Origin: Phanerodontia chrysosporium | Lineage: Eukaryota; Basidiomycota; Agaricomycetes; Polyporales; Phanerochaetaceae | NCBI GenBank assembly: GCA_001910725.1 | Contig: MJGA01000018.1 | Coordinates: forward strand, 186,001-250,000 | Length of the DNA: 64,000 nucleotides | Direction of reading: 5' to 3' | Part shown: in pieces, positions 21,658 through 31,852 of the stretch | Layout of the letters: every line of letters starts with the position of its first letter | How positions within the stretch are numbered: the first letter of the stretch is position 1 | Program-made: the position numbers and the translations under genes | The notes under the pieces: generated by a model | Told to the model about the DNA's origin: nothing | What the model saw: the letters and a program-made list of their open reading frames with translations, nothing else | The model's database searches: none

Positions 21658-23283
21658 ATGTCCGGCAACCCGATCGCGGATGAAGTATATGAGCGGTCAG
21701 TCTATCCAGCCGCGCCCCTTCCAAGTGCAATCACTGACTGCTGCTGTCACAGGCGTGTTGAGGGCTCGATAGGCTACTCTATCGCAGGTAGGCCAATCCT
21801 GTTGCTCTCTATTGATGGGCTGCAGCTCACACCGGGTTTACAGTGCTTGTCTTGTATGAGTATTGCATCACGTTCGAATACGAAGTGTCTATTGTCTGGA
21901 CGCGGAAATGGACAGCAACATCGCTGGCATTCCTGGCCAACCGATCGCTGCTGACGGTGCCGACCGTCGTCGGTCTCCTGTACCAAATGGCGCCGGTGAC
22001 CAAAGCGGTAAGCTTGAAGTACATGCCATGTCAATGCCCTTGCAAGGTGACTGAAGGAACTGTAGTTGTATGTCTCTACGGATCTTCTTGAAAATTCGAC
22101 TTCTCATCTTGGCGCAGCTCCGAAGGCAGCGCGATCATGAACCAAGTCTTTGCACTTCTATCCATCGTGCAAATATCTTGTGCGTGATCTTTCCGGGCTG
22201 TCCACAACCATTCTTTCCACTGCATCCATGATGCGACTCATGTTTTTTATCAGTCCTGACGGCTTTGCGCGCTTCCGCACTCTGGGACTTCAACCGCGTA
22301 TTATTCTTCGTCATATTCATCTTGGGCTGCGTTCCCTTCGGCACAAACCTGGTACGGCCCAATCGATATGTTGCACTCCCCTCAAAATGACCATAATACA
22401 GTACGGGCAGATTGTCTCGCAATGGGTCGTCGAACAGGATCCCTGGACCGGCGCGCCGGTGTATAGAGAGTACTTCAACGTTTCCGAACAGCTCAACATG
22501 ATGTACGTCAGCTCGGAGTCCTTCCGCAAGGTTCAACGCTGACAATTATTGTAGTAGTGAGATTCCTGAGTGCAGACTTTGACAGAGCCTGCTGACATCC
22601 TGTCAGTGCTCTATCTGTCTCGGCTGTCGCCCATTATTGCCGACTTCCTCGTCCTGGTGTTCACGTGGTTGAAGACTTATAGCCAGCTCAGGGACGCGAG
22701 ACTACTGGGTATGAAGCTCCCGCTGAGCACCTGTTTAGCACGCGATGGTGCGTCCATTCCAGTACTTCATGAGTCGGTGTTCTCATCATTGTTCTAGGAA
22801 GCCTATACTTCGTGTAAGTCCGGAAGACTGCCGGACATCTGCAAGCTACATCAGGCTCATTGCGCATTCCAGCGTCATTCTCGTCGCTAATCTAATGAGG
22901 CTGTTTGTCTCCGACATACCAGCTGTACGTCACAGTACCATGTCGCCATGAACCTATCTGATAGCTTCTCCCCCCTACAGCTGTTCGGAGTATCTCCTAT
23001 GAACCAGTTTACGCAGAGTCTCGTATGTCGTTTGATGCCGTTCACTTTAGGGTGCTGACCCGCTGCGCAGCCCCAGATATTGATGCAACGCTTCCTTATC
23101 AATTTGCGTCAAGTAAGCGAGCCAGAAGATGCTTCCGACACAGAGATGCCGCAACAGTCGGTGGTCTTTGGCGTCGGCATGAATCCGAGTAGGAGTATGA
23201 TGGGAAATATTGGCGAGCCTCTTGCGTTCGATCAAGACGGTGGGCCATGGTCCGGGGACTCAGAGGTGGATGATGAGGGTTAG
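21658..23283 (+). CDS. DUF6533-family integral membrane protein
   Basis: Basidiomycete multi-pass membrane protein with an N-terminal DUF6533 domain; function unknown. It is split into about ten short exons. The domain signature is LVLYEYCITFEYEVSIVW followed by WTATSLAFLANRSLL. Later helices are read from ALRASALWDFNRVLFFVIF, an extracellular loop with WVVEQDPWTGAPV, then PIIADFLVLVFTWLKTYSQL and the family's C-terminal marker MKLPLSTCLARDG, and finally VILVANLMRLFVS. A hydrophilic acidic tail follows, ending in DSEVDDEG. The start MSGNPIADEVYE and the last exon are firm. Some internal splice sites, around 22540-22600 and 22970-23080, are uncertain. Confidence 0.8.
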
Positions 23284-23584
23284 TCGGCTTCCTTTCAAGC
23301 TATTATACATATTACCGAATGCAGTGATACACCTTAGGCGATAGCCCAGGCATGTGCGACCAAAGCCATGGCACAACGCAAGATTCGACTTCAGCTGCGC
23401 ACGACTTCACAGGCGTATGACAATGCCGAGGACATGTCGACCACGGGGATTTATTGGGACAATATCATGATGCTTTCCATGACCGGACACATGTTAGAGA
23501 CCGCAGAAGCAAGATAATATGCAATGATGTCAAGAATCGAAGGGAGAGCTCTCGCAGAAACACGGATCGCACACACGGAATGTG
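23284..23584. other. Intergenic
   Basis: 3' flanks of two convergent coding stretches. No gene seen. Confidence 0.35.
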
Positions 23585-23990
23585 TCAGGAATACTGCTGT
23601 ATATGAACAATCTCGGGGATAGGCAGCCCCGCAGCCTCCAGTCTGTCCACCACCGCTAGCTTGCGCGGCGGCGTGATGTTCCATTCGATCTTGGCACCCT
23701 CCCAGTCTTCGTCGTCCGCAGCTGCAGCCCGCGTCCAGGAGCCTGCGAAGTCGATGACCACGACGCGGGCGGGCTCGTGCGCGGGCGCGAGGATGAACTT
23801 GGCTGAGTTCGCATGACTCCATGTTCCTGGAGCACATCCCCACTCTCGACGATAGCGCGCATCATTGGCTCGGTAAGGAGGCAAGCATCGATCACGAGGT
23901 CTGCGAGGTGAGATGGGCGTCGAGTTGCGAAAGCATGGCATCAAACGCCACGACGCCCGGGGAATGCCGAGAACTTCCCGCACAACCAGT
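23585..23990 (-). pseudogene. Kinase-like C-terminal fragment, frame disrupted
   Basis: One frame reads DLVIDACLLTEPMMRAIVES and then GDVLQEHGV; a second frame takes over within a few bases with HANSAKFILAP and then ARVVVIDFAGSW, ending IPEIVHIQQYS at 23585. Together they resemble the catalytic-loop to VIDF region of fungal kinase-like proteins, but the join requires a frame change with no good splice site and the usual HGDL-type motif is absent. Probably a pseudogene or a misread of a small intron. No start codon is assigned. Confidence 0.35.
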
Positions 23991-24236
23991 GGGAGCCAAA
24001 CATCGAGCGCAGGATCACATGACGTATATTCATTTATCGAAGTATCACCGATCGTCGTACACAAATCAATCCGCAACATGGTTTTCTCTATTTTCACTCT
24101 CATCGAAATCGGAGGCAGAAGACTAAACCAGGTCAAGGGGAGGCATATGGATAACTGGGCGCGATAGGGTCAGCCCTGTTCTAACACGCGTGGAAAGGTT
24201 CATTCTTACCGGAAGCTTGAAGGACAAGACCACGTC
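23991..24236. other. Intergenic
   Basis: Possible further kinase-like coding sequence (DVWLPLVVREV) runs into this stretch on the minus strand, but no intact exon is supportable. Confidence 0.3.
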
Positions 24237-25255
24237 TCAGACATAAGATTCCGCTGCGCTGTCAGTGCTGGCAGGGGCGACGGCGCTGGCGGAGGTGTGG
24301 ATCTCAAAGTCGCCGTTGTTGACTTGCACCCCAGCGGGAAGCGCAATCGGGAAGATGGACGTGAGGTACAGCACGATCGAGCTGCGCAGGTCCCTGACGC
24401 TGTCGACAACAGCTTCAGCAAACGGGGGCGCACAGGGAGACAAGGGGAGCGCGCACTCGACGCGGGCACTGCGCCCGTTGAGCATGACCGTGAAGCCGGG
24501 CTCCGCGAGCTTGGAGACGCGCAGGTCCACGTTCGTGCCGACCGCGAGCTGCAGCATCGGCGCCGCGTCCGCCTCGAGGCGCACGGTGGCGGCGCTGCGC
24601 GTGTCGTTCACGACCTTGATGCTCGTCGCCGGCAGCAGCGCGGCCGGCGCCGCATCGCCTGCGGCGTCCGCGACGGCGGCCAAGTAGTCTGCGATGCGCA
24701 CCGTGGTGCCGGCAATCAGGCTGAGACTGGGAGGGCACGTCAGCTGCGGCGGCCGCTGCACGGCGTCGTTGGACTCACTCGTCGACAACGGCTGTATGGC
24801 TCGGAGACGTGAACCGGATGGTGGGATAGACTCCGGGGCTGATGTTCTGCACGACGGTTGCCCCCGCGGCGACGTTAAAGGTTTTGTTGGTCGGGCCCTG
24901 GAGCTGCACGGTGACGGCGTAGGCTCGGGCATTGACGAAGGTGACGTCGGCTCCGATGGGACCTTGGACGTTCGCGGCGTTCGGCAGGTAGTCCGCGGTG
25001 CGCACCACAGTGCCTGCGGCCAGTCGGAGTCTGGAGAGTAGGTCAGCACACGGTCGTGTGGGAGCATATTGGTACTGACTGGTCGACGGTGACTACCTTG
25101 TTCGGAGACGTGAACCTGATGGTCGGGTAGACCCCAGCGTTGACGTTCTGCACGGTCTGCCCGTTTGCGGCGACATTGAAGGCAGTGTTGGTTGGGCCCT
25201 CGAGGGATATATTGACTGCGTAGGGTCGGGCGTTGATGAAGGTGACGTTGACCAT
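24237..25255 (-). CDS. Protein of three exon-encoded repeats
   Basis: A 305-residue protein in exons 25255-25080, 25030-24779 and 24726-24237; all frames close. Each exon carries one unit of the repeat VTFINARPYAVNISLEGPTN, followed by FNVAA, VQN, GVYPTIRFTSP and a VDQ or VDE end. Units 2 and 3 are preceded by a linker of the form LRLAAGTVVRTADYL. Unit 3 is diverged (IKVVNDTRSAATVRLEADAA) and has a unique C-terminal tail. There is no signal peptide or transmembrane helix. The pattern suggests small beta-sandwich units duplicated by tandem exon duplication. I do not recognise the family. Confidence 0.8.
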
Positions 25256-25328
25256 GTTGTGCTGATTTCGCTTGGGGCTTTCTGGTAAAGGTGCTGAGGA
25301 TGCTGAAAAAAAGAGGCCAAATACATCA

Positions 25329-25340
25329 GCCTTTTATACC
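25329..25340 (-). promoter_or_regulatory. TATA box of the repeat protein
   Basis: GGTATAAAAGG on the minus strand about 80 bases upstream of the ATG at 25255; a good TATA match in position and sequence. Confidence 0.6.
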
Positions 25341-25386
25341 TGTAGTCCAGGAGCCTCTCCCATATTCGCACATCCAGTGCACGCAC

Positions 25387-26130
25387 TGAGACGCGGCTGT
25401 CGGTACATCATCTCATCATGTCTGTGAGAACTCACCAACATTGCCTGTGCCTCTCGCCCAGCCACATCATGTCGCGTCTGGCAGGAGAGTGCCCTGGTGA
25501 CCCCTGGCCGCAGCCGCTACTCGGTCTATCGTATGCACATTAGGTGTGGCTTTCCGGGCGCAATGCCATGCTGAGCAGCATCGACGCCACCGCCGGATGC
25601 ATATTTGCATTGTTCGCGTACCGGTGGTAGGACGTCGCGTCGCCGACTGGCACAAAGACCCGACCAGGTCCGACGTTCGGGAAGACACGTGGATACGGAG
25701 AGCGCAGTCGGCTAGTCTTGGCGGCTAAGGCGGGTGTCGTCACGTGCAGCAAAGCTGAACATGGCGCTCGCTGCACAACGCAATGAGACTCCAGGCTGCA
25801 AGGCTGCGAGACATAGGCGGGCTGGACGTACTAACTGCACGTACAGGCGACGTTGTCTGAGCTCTGGACACTGGAAAGAACACCCTGAACACGCATGAGA
25901 CGCGCGTGAGTACTGTAACGCCCGCCGTTGCAATCTCACCTCCCACTGCGGCCACGGTCACCCGGTCAGTGCACATGCGTGATGGCGTAATTCGAGTCTA
26001 TTTCACAAGTAGCTTGGCTGACATTTCGTACGTCGGCGTTGGATATGTCGCGGACAAGGACTGCGACAGTCCCGACGAGCACACCATATCAGCAGTTGTC
26101 GTGATGCTGCATTTCGAGGTCTGGCAAAGG
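25387..26130. other. Intergenic between divergent genes
   Basis: Upstream regions of the genes at 25255 (-) and 26199 (+). Open frames here have no motif. Confidence 0.4.
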
Positions 26131-26141
26131 GGTATAAATAA
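26131..26141 (+). promoter_or_regulatory. TATA box of the gene at 26199
   Basis: GGTATAAATAA about 66 bases upstream of the ATG. Confidence 0.6.
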
Positions 26142-26198
26142 TGTGGTTATACGGCCTCAGCAGCCAGCACAACACAGAGCACACATACCAGTCCAAAC

Positions 26199-27420
26199 AT
26201 GGCCACCCGCAACCTCTCTTTCATCACGACCAAGGACAAGGGCGTCAGCGAGAACACCAATATCATCTTGACCTTCCAGCCCTTGAACCCCCAGGATCTC
26301 TACAACACGCAGCGTAAGCACATTCGCATTGGCATCGAGTCATCACTCACCAGCCGTCACAGTCCCTGTGGTCTGGAAAGTGGGTAGTTGTGCGCCAGCG
26401 ACGAGAGAGAAAAAGCTACTAACATACTTCTATAGCTTCTAAAGTTTGCCGCGAACCGTACGTTGTTGATACGTTCACCTGGTAAATAGCGTGGTCTAAT
26501 GGTGTCGCAGAGACTCAGACGGTCGGTGTGACCTATTCGGCTCGGCTCGGTGTCGCCGTAGCGCAAGTGGTACGTCGAGGATGCGCCCGGTTCAAAGAAC
26601 ATCTAACATATGCTGCGCTTGATCCAGGATTCAGGTGTCGTCCAAGTTCCTGAGACGTGAGTACACACTGTGCTAGCTAGACGAAGCAATAACTTACTCG
26701 GTACATCTTAGCTTCCTCGAGATGGGCGTGAGTGAAAGCACATATTTCGGAGATTGATACTGTAACTCACAGACGTAATGGCACCTGCTAGCTTGGCCAA
26801 ACGGTACGATATCATGCAGGATACATCCTGTATACAGGCGGCTGATTGTCTGCGCAGTCGAGCTTCACCACCGACTCTGACAACTTTGTCATGTGGAGCG
26901 AACCTACTCCAAAGCCTGCGCCGGGCAAGGGCCTCATCACTGCGATCAACAATAGCGGCGCTAGGCAGGACCTGATGATTGGTGTGTTGGCCAGTCAGTG
27001 AGATGCTAACGCGTGGCATTAATGGGCGCATGCAGGAACTGTTTCCGGAGATACCAACTTCCAACCCGTTCTCGTTTGGAAGAACGTCAACAACGGAGGT
27101 GAAATGGCTGCTGGATTCACTCCGAAGGTCAGCTGCATGACAATGCTGCAAGACTGGTCAAAAACTCACTACATTGCGATCCCAAGCTTCAAGCATACGC
27201 TTACAAGGGCTATCAGGGTATGCAAGTACACCGCTCATCCGCGAGGCATTTATTCACGTAGCACGCAGAAACCGCCATTATCAAGGGAGAAATCCAGACT
27301 GGCCTGCTCGGGGAATGGGACCTTGCGCAGCTGGACGCTAGCCCGAAGATCAATACGTTCCACGTCTACGAGGACGAGAACAACGGCGGGAAGCTTACTA
27401 TTGATCAAGGCAGCGACTAG
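26199..27420 (+). CDS. Unrecognised protein with eleven short exons
   Basis: I can fit a 230-residue protein in eleven exons with every phase closing: 26199-26313, 26364-26380, 26436-26481, 26511-26569, 26628-26656, 26712-26727, 26792-26803, 26858-26981, 27036-27127, 27187-27217, 27269-27420. Four exons are 12 to 29 bases long. The start is MATRNLSFITTKDKG; later segments include VTYSARLGVAVAQ, DNFVMWSEP, FQPVLVWKNVNNGG and AIIKGEIQTGLLGEWDL. There is no signal peptide. Its look (alternating hydrophobic residues, many Gly/Asn turns) suggests a beta-rich soluble protein. I do not know the family. The microexons at 26712 and 26792 are the least certain. Confidence 0.6.
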
Positions 27421-27960
27421 GCTGGGTTCACCTTACCGTGATCCATGATCCATATCCATCCTTTGAACGAGTGTATGTACGAGATGTAGTTGGCGATAAG
27501 ATATGCGGCGTCATTCGGAATTTATGGACTCGTCCCGGCATTCCCCGGGCGTCGTGGCGTTTGATGCTATCACATTCCCCCCGAGCCGGGCAGTCGTGCA
27601 GACCCTGGACACCACCGCCGTCGAATCCCGCCGAGTCTCACTTCTCTCGCCTGGTCAGCGCTCTACGAGGGATACACCTGAGGCTTAACTTCCAACGATA
27701 TCAAGAGAGGATGGGCTTGTGGGCAGCACACTTGGAGAGTATGTCACCGGCGCAGGGTAAGTATCAGAGCATCCACTGCTTGCGCTGACCGTTGACGCAA
27801 ATCATGTTTGCTGGCCTATCAGCTTCCTAGTCATGTTTTGCAACGAAAACTGCAACCCTCTGACACAATGCCAGCGAGGCAGGATGCCTTTCATGCCGCG
27901 AGACGTGGCAGCTCCTGGTTAGCCCCCCGCGACGCCAAGACATTCGTGCAGCTGCGTCGG
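27421..27960. other. Intergenic with a fragment shared with 23.9 kb
   Basis: 27536-27570 repeats, in inverted orientation, a sequence found at 23937-23970 that reads SRHSPGVVAFDA. The fragment is not part of an intact gene here. Confidence 0.4.
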
Positions 27961-28020
27961 TGACGACATGATAGGTGAGCATCTTCCGAGCATTATGATG
28001 TCGTTGTTTCTCATGCTCTT
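27961..28020 (+). promoter_or_regulatory. Conserved upstream block of X4
   Basis: TGACGACATGATAGGTGAGCAT and a weaker GATGTCGTTGTTTCTCAT match the X1 and X2 blocks. GTACTTAAG follows at 28072-28080, 140 bases before the ATG. Confidence 0.45.
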
Positions 28021-28219
28021 AGGCTGTCAGGCTTCGATGCACGGTGGCTCGCGAACGCAGCAGTGGTGGCTGTACTTAAGACGACTTCCGGGCTGTAGGA
28101 CCAGTCATCAGCTCGCTCACCCACTTCTCTTCTCCTCTACACCTCCTTGGTCGGGGGCCTCTCGAAAACTTCGAAGCAACCCTTCGAAAAGCTTCACCAC
28201 AGTCAGCAAGATATTCGAC

Positions 28220-29124
28220 ATGGCCGCCATCACCATTGCACCTTCCACCCCCGAGTTTAATGTCTTCGCCAAGCTCGGACAGTTCACCTTTCAGAAGGAC
28301 ACCTTCGTCACTCCTCCAGACTCGCCGCTGTCCTCCGTCGAGCTTTCCCTCTCCTCGTTCCCCGACTCGATCTCGGAGGAGTTCGAGTACCAGCACCAGG
28401 ACCCACACTACCTCCCCGAGTCACGCTCGTCGGAGTATAGCAAGCCCATCTTCTACCTTCCACCGCTCGTATCCCTCCCGATGCATGCTCTGCGCATCCT
28501 CGAGCCCATGGGTAGCTTCCAGCCATACAAGGTCTACGAGCCCGACTTTGCTGCCGCGACACTCGCACTGCACCGGGCGTTGCACCACTTTCAACCGGTG
28601 ACGGAAGACGCGGCGGAGACGCCTTTCGAGGAGGCATTCAACTGGGACGAGCTGCATCTCCCGGAGTCGGCGGAACGCGAATGGTATGCGACAGTGACGT
28701 ATAGCAAGGCACGGGACGGCAGCAGCAGCGATGGTGAGCTTGTTCGCGCGCCTGCGACGTGCGATCTAACACGGTTCCCAGCTCTATACGAGTCGGACAG
28801 GCAGGCGCACGACGAGGCCGTGCTCAAGGGCGGGGTACGCCTGCACACCCGAGTTCTGTTCAAGCTTGCTAACGCTCCCTTTAGCTCATCCTGTTCTGGG
28901 ATAGCGCCCCGCACACAGTAACCGGCGTGCGCACGACGGTGTGCATCTGGCGGTCGCGCGCGCACGCGATCGCAGCGCATTCGGGCCCGCACCACATCCG
29001 CGCGCTGCGCCGCGTCCTCAAGACCCATGAACGCTATGACACCCGTCGCTACCGCCTGCGGAAGGTACGCGGAGAGAGCATGCTGCACGTGGAGAGCTAC
29101 GACAATGGCGATGAGGATTGGTGA
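28220..29124 (+). CDS. UPF0643-like fungal protein, copy X4
   Basis: A 268-residue paralogue with exons 28220-28733, 28782-28834 and 28885-29124 (514, 53, 240 bases). It is closest to X1, sharing PEFNVFAKLGQF and the 5' leader TTCACCACAGTCAGC. Conserved C-terminal marks are FWDSAPHTVTGVRTTVCIW, SGPHHIRALRRVLKTHERYD and the GDEDW end. An in-frame extension upstream of the ATG is leader sequence, shown by comparison with X3. Function unknown. Confidence 0.85.
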
Positions 29125-29504
29125 AGAGTCCGGAGGTTGCATAGATCCAGGCGGACGAGTTGAGCGGGCCTCCTCTTCGCGGACATTTACGATATCTTCC
29201 ATGTAATATCGCTCCTATTGACTATACCCATCGTTGCTCTTTCCTGTACAGCCTTCACGCGTGATGGCCAGTTTGTTCATAGCACTTCAGTGACACCACG
29301 GGCTACACTGCTAATGATGCATTCGGGAATCACCTCTACGCAGTGATGTAGAGACCGTCGAAATATTCCCTTTAAGCTCTGGAGCGGCGTCCTCCAAGGC
29401 CTTGGCCGTACGAGCCACATCGAGGTCTTCTTGGTCTCAGACATGGCCAGCGTGGCAAGTGCCAGGCGATAATTTGCGAGCGCGGGCACATCATCTGGTG
29501 GTCA
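29125..29504. other. Intergenic
   Basis: 3' flanks of two convergent genes. Nothing else seen. Confidence 0.4.
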
Positions 29505-30273
29505 TTACGCCGCCTCACCCAGGCGCACATATCCTACGCCGGGCTCAAACTTCGCCGTCGGAAAGCTTGACCCCCAAACCGGCGATCCGTGCTTCTGTGA
29601 CCTTGAACCTATCACCAGGAGTGCGATTACATAGCCAGCGACTGGATATTTTAGCGTGCATTGCGGTTCAGGCGCATGTGATCACTCACGAGCTAATATC
29701 ATGAGGGTTTCAAAACCAAATATCCCTCCGCTCTCAGCACAGACGGAGTGCAACCCTTTTGAATCATAGTAATTGCAGAGCCGCACGGCCGAGCTCAAGG
29801 AAAAGGGTACTGTGGCAGTCCAGGCCAAGGTCAGACAACCTGTGGAGCAACCAACATCACTTCTGCACTGAGCGGAGAAAGTGAGCTCAAAGCAAAGACT
29901 TACCCAGCCAGCACACTTCAGTCTTGATTGTGATGGCCGTCCGCTTGACTGATTGTATGTAAGCCCTGAAACGAAAGGCAGCTGCGTCAATCTTGCTGTC
30001 GAAGGTGTATGCTATACAGTCGGACCCACAGGGCAGGAATCGTCATTGTTATCAGCGACATCACCAATATCGGGGCCGCATAAGTGAAGCCAATGTAGTC
30101 GTTGGCTACAGATAGTCTGATGATGTGGGAGAGCAAGCCCAGAATGCAGACATTGCCGAAGGTTACAGACGCTGCAGAGCGCAGTCAGCGCAACCTACAA
30201 TTCAGAGAGAAGTTCTCTCGGACTTACAGAGGATGACTTCACGGAAAAGACGAAACCGTGGGACACCGCTCAT
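29505..30273 (-). CDS. MARVEL-like four-helix membrane protein M1
   Basis: A small basidiomycete membrane protein in five exons starting MSGVPRFRLFREVIL at 30273. Helices are read as VTFGNVCILGLLSHIIRLSV, a second around AAPILVMSLITMTIPAL, a third around CLTLAWTATVPFSLSSAV, and a fourth at FETLMILALAGYVIALLVIG. A Cys-containing loop (GLHSVCAESGG) lies between helices 3 and 4. The C-terminal tail is cytosolic-looking and includes QKHGSPVWGSSFPTAKF. The architecture and the ICWLG-type motif after helix 2 match the two tandem paralogues at 31033 and 33009. Function unknown; MARVEL-type membrane-apposition proteins are the nearest concept. Confidence 0.75.
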
Positions 30274-30361
30274 GTCTTGAATGCTGACGTCGCTATGAGT
30301 CTATTCAATGATAGCGAATCCGGGAGGCGGAGAGACGGAAGGTATACTGCGATCGGGGCGC

Positions 30362-30372
30362 GGTATATATCG
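30362..30372 (-). promoter_or_regulatory. TATA element of M1
   Basis: TATATAT about 91 bases upstream of the ATG, followed by a GATGCAC-like motif on the plus strand. Equivalent elements precede M2 (31844) and M3 (33831). Confidence 0.5.
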
Positions 30373-31032
30373 TCGCTCATGAAGCGATGCACCTTGGATC
30401 CTTCGACGTCATTGGGCGATGCCACGCGCGGCGCCCAGCGGGAACCGCCAAGGCACCGTGCGTCCGGGCCGCCTTGCGAACACCTCCCACCGCCCTCGTG
30501 CACCCCATGCGCTCCTGAAAGCAGTGTAGCTGAAGCGCGGGCGAGAATTCGCCGAGCGGCGGGTTAATCACACGACTGCACCACAGTAAATCTCGCCATT
30601 TATCTTTGCACGCGACGCCATGAGAACTCGCCGCAGGGTCGCCCCGTGAGCCAGAAGGCTCCGACTTTCATGCTCGTTCCGGGGTCGTACATTATGACGC
30701 AGCTTGATTGAGAGTATCGTCGGGGTTGAGTCTCGTACGAGGGTTTTCGTCACTGCACCAACACGACTATTGGTCGAAATAAGAGGTCATGATAAACGAT
30801 GTGAATTTCAAGGGCGATTTGCGAACAATCACGGTCAAAGGCGTGGACAAGGGAGGCCGCTCGGCCAATCGGATGCCCCAAGAGCTCCAGGGTCAAGCTC
30901 TCACAATTAAATCGCTATTGACATGACGGCCATGAGCAAAAATATGGTCAAAAATTACAAGTAACTCACGACGAGGACAAAGAGGAAGCTAGGCCATATT
31001 CTGCGACGGAAAGGAAAATCAGCGTAGAGCCA
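30373..31032. other. Intergenic between M1 and M2
   Basis: Upstream region of M1 and 3' flank of M2. No gene recognised. Confidence 0.4.
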
Positions 31033-31761
31033 CTATACCGAGTCTTCCAGATGGGTATGGGATGTGGTCAGCTTGAAGTTCGCGGTCGGGACGGTCGCCT
31101 TCCATACAGAGGATCCGTGCTTCTGTGATAGTGAACTCATCACCAGCAGGGCAGTGACGTGGCCTACGACTGGAAGCCTGTCAGTTGGTTCTGAATCCCA
31201 AAGTGTAGGGCCACTGACGAGCAAGCACGATGAAGAACGCCAAGCCAGACATAGCTCCAGTTTCGGCGCAGATTTTCCCGTACCACTTCTCCTCGGGATT
31301 CGGGAAGCACACAGAGAAGCTGACAGAGAAGCCTGCCGCGGCAATCCAGGCTAGGGAGAGAAATCCTGAGAAGAGGTCAGCCTATACAATACGCAAGACC
31401 ATGCAAGACCTACCGAGCCACGATATTTCGGTGACAATCATGATGGCACTCCGCTTCATAGACTGTATGAATAATCTTTGAGCCATCGTGAGTTCAGACA
31501 GCCACCACGTATTGTCGCGGCACACATACATGGCGGGAGCTGACATCGTCATCAACGATATTGGGACCACATAACCAGCATACCCAAAGTCGTCGTCATC
31601 ATTCGTGGCGGCAAGTACGATGATATCAATCGCGAGGGCGAGCACACAAGCATTGACCATGCCTACGAGCGCTGCGAAGCAAATGAATTACTGATACTGC
31701 AAAATGACAGCTACGTGCACTTACAAAAAATGACCATTCGGGAAACGCGAAATGCGCTCAT
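31033..31761 (-). CDS. MARVEL-like four-helix membrane protein M2
   Basis: Five exons; the first, 31761-31725, is 37 bases as in M3. The start is MSAFRVSRMVIFS. Helices: LVGMVNACVLALAIDIIVLA, then VVPISLMTMSAPA, GFLSLAWIAAAGFSVSFSVC and FFIVLALPVVGHVTALLVM. The loop after helix 3 has WYGKICAETGAMSG. The tail is SLSQKHGSSVWKATVPTANF and ends LEDSV. It is very similar to M3 and less so to M1, so the tandem array grew in steps. One acceptor choice (TTCCAG at the last intron) is fixed because the alternative gives a stop codon. Confidence 0.75.
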
Positions 31762-31841
31762 GACTTGAGCTCAACCGCAGTCCGAGGTTCCTGCGCGGTG
31801 GGAGATGAGGGGGAGATAGAAACTGTCTCCCGCCGCTCGCG

Positions 31842-31852
31842 CGTATATATCA
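31842..31852 (-). promoter_or_regulatory. TATA element of M2
   Basis: TATATAT 83 bases upstream of the ATG, with TCACGCCGCGGGGCAATGCACT beside it; nearly the same string is found upstream of M3. Confidence 0.5.

Noticed and set aside
24237..24738. Long opposite-strand frames over GC-rich exons here and at 43569-44282, 54230-54928 and 60443-61468
   Set aside because: They are antisense shadows of confidently identified genes and have low-complexity, Arg/Gly-rich translations.
26490..26600. tRNA-like words GCGTGGTCTAATGG and CGGTTCAAAG
   Set aside because: The stems do not pair, and the words overlap an exon and introns of the gene at 26199 whose frame closes exactly.
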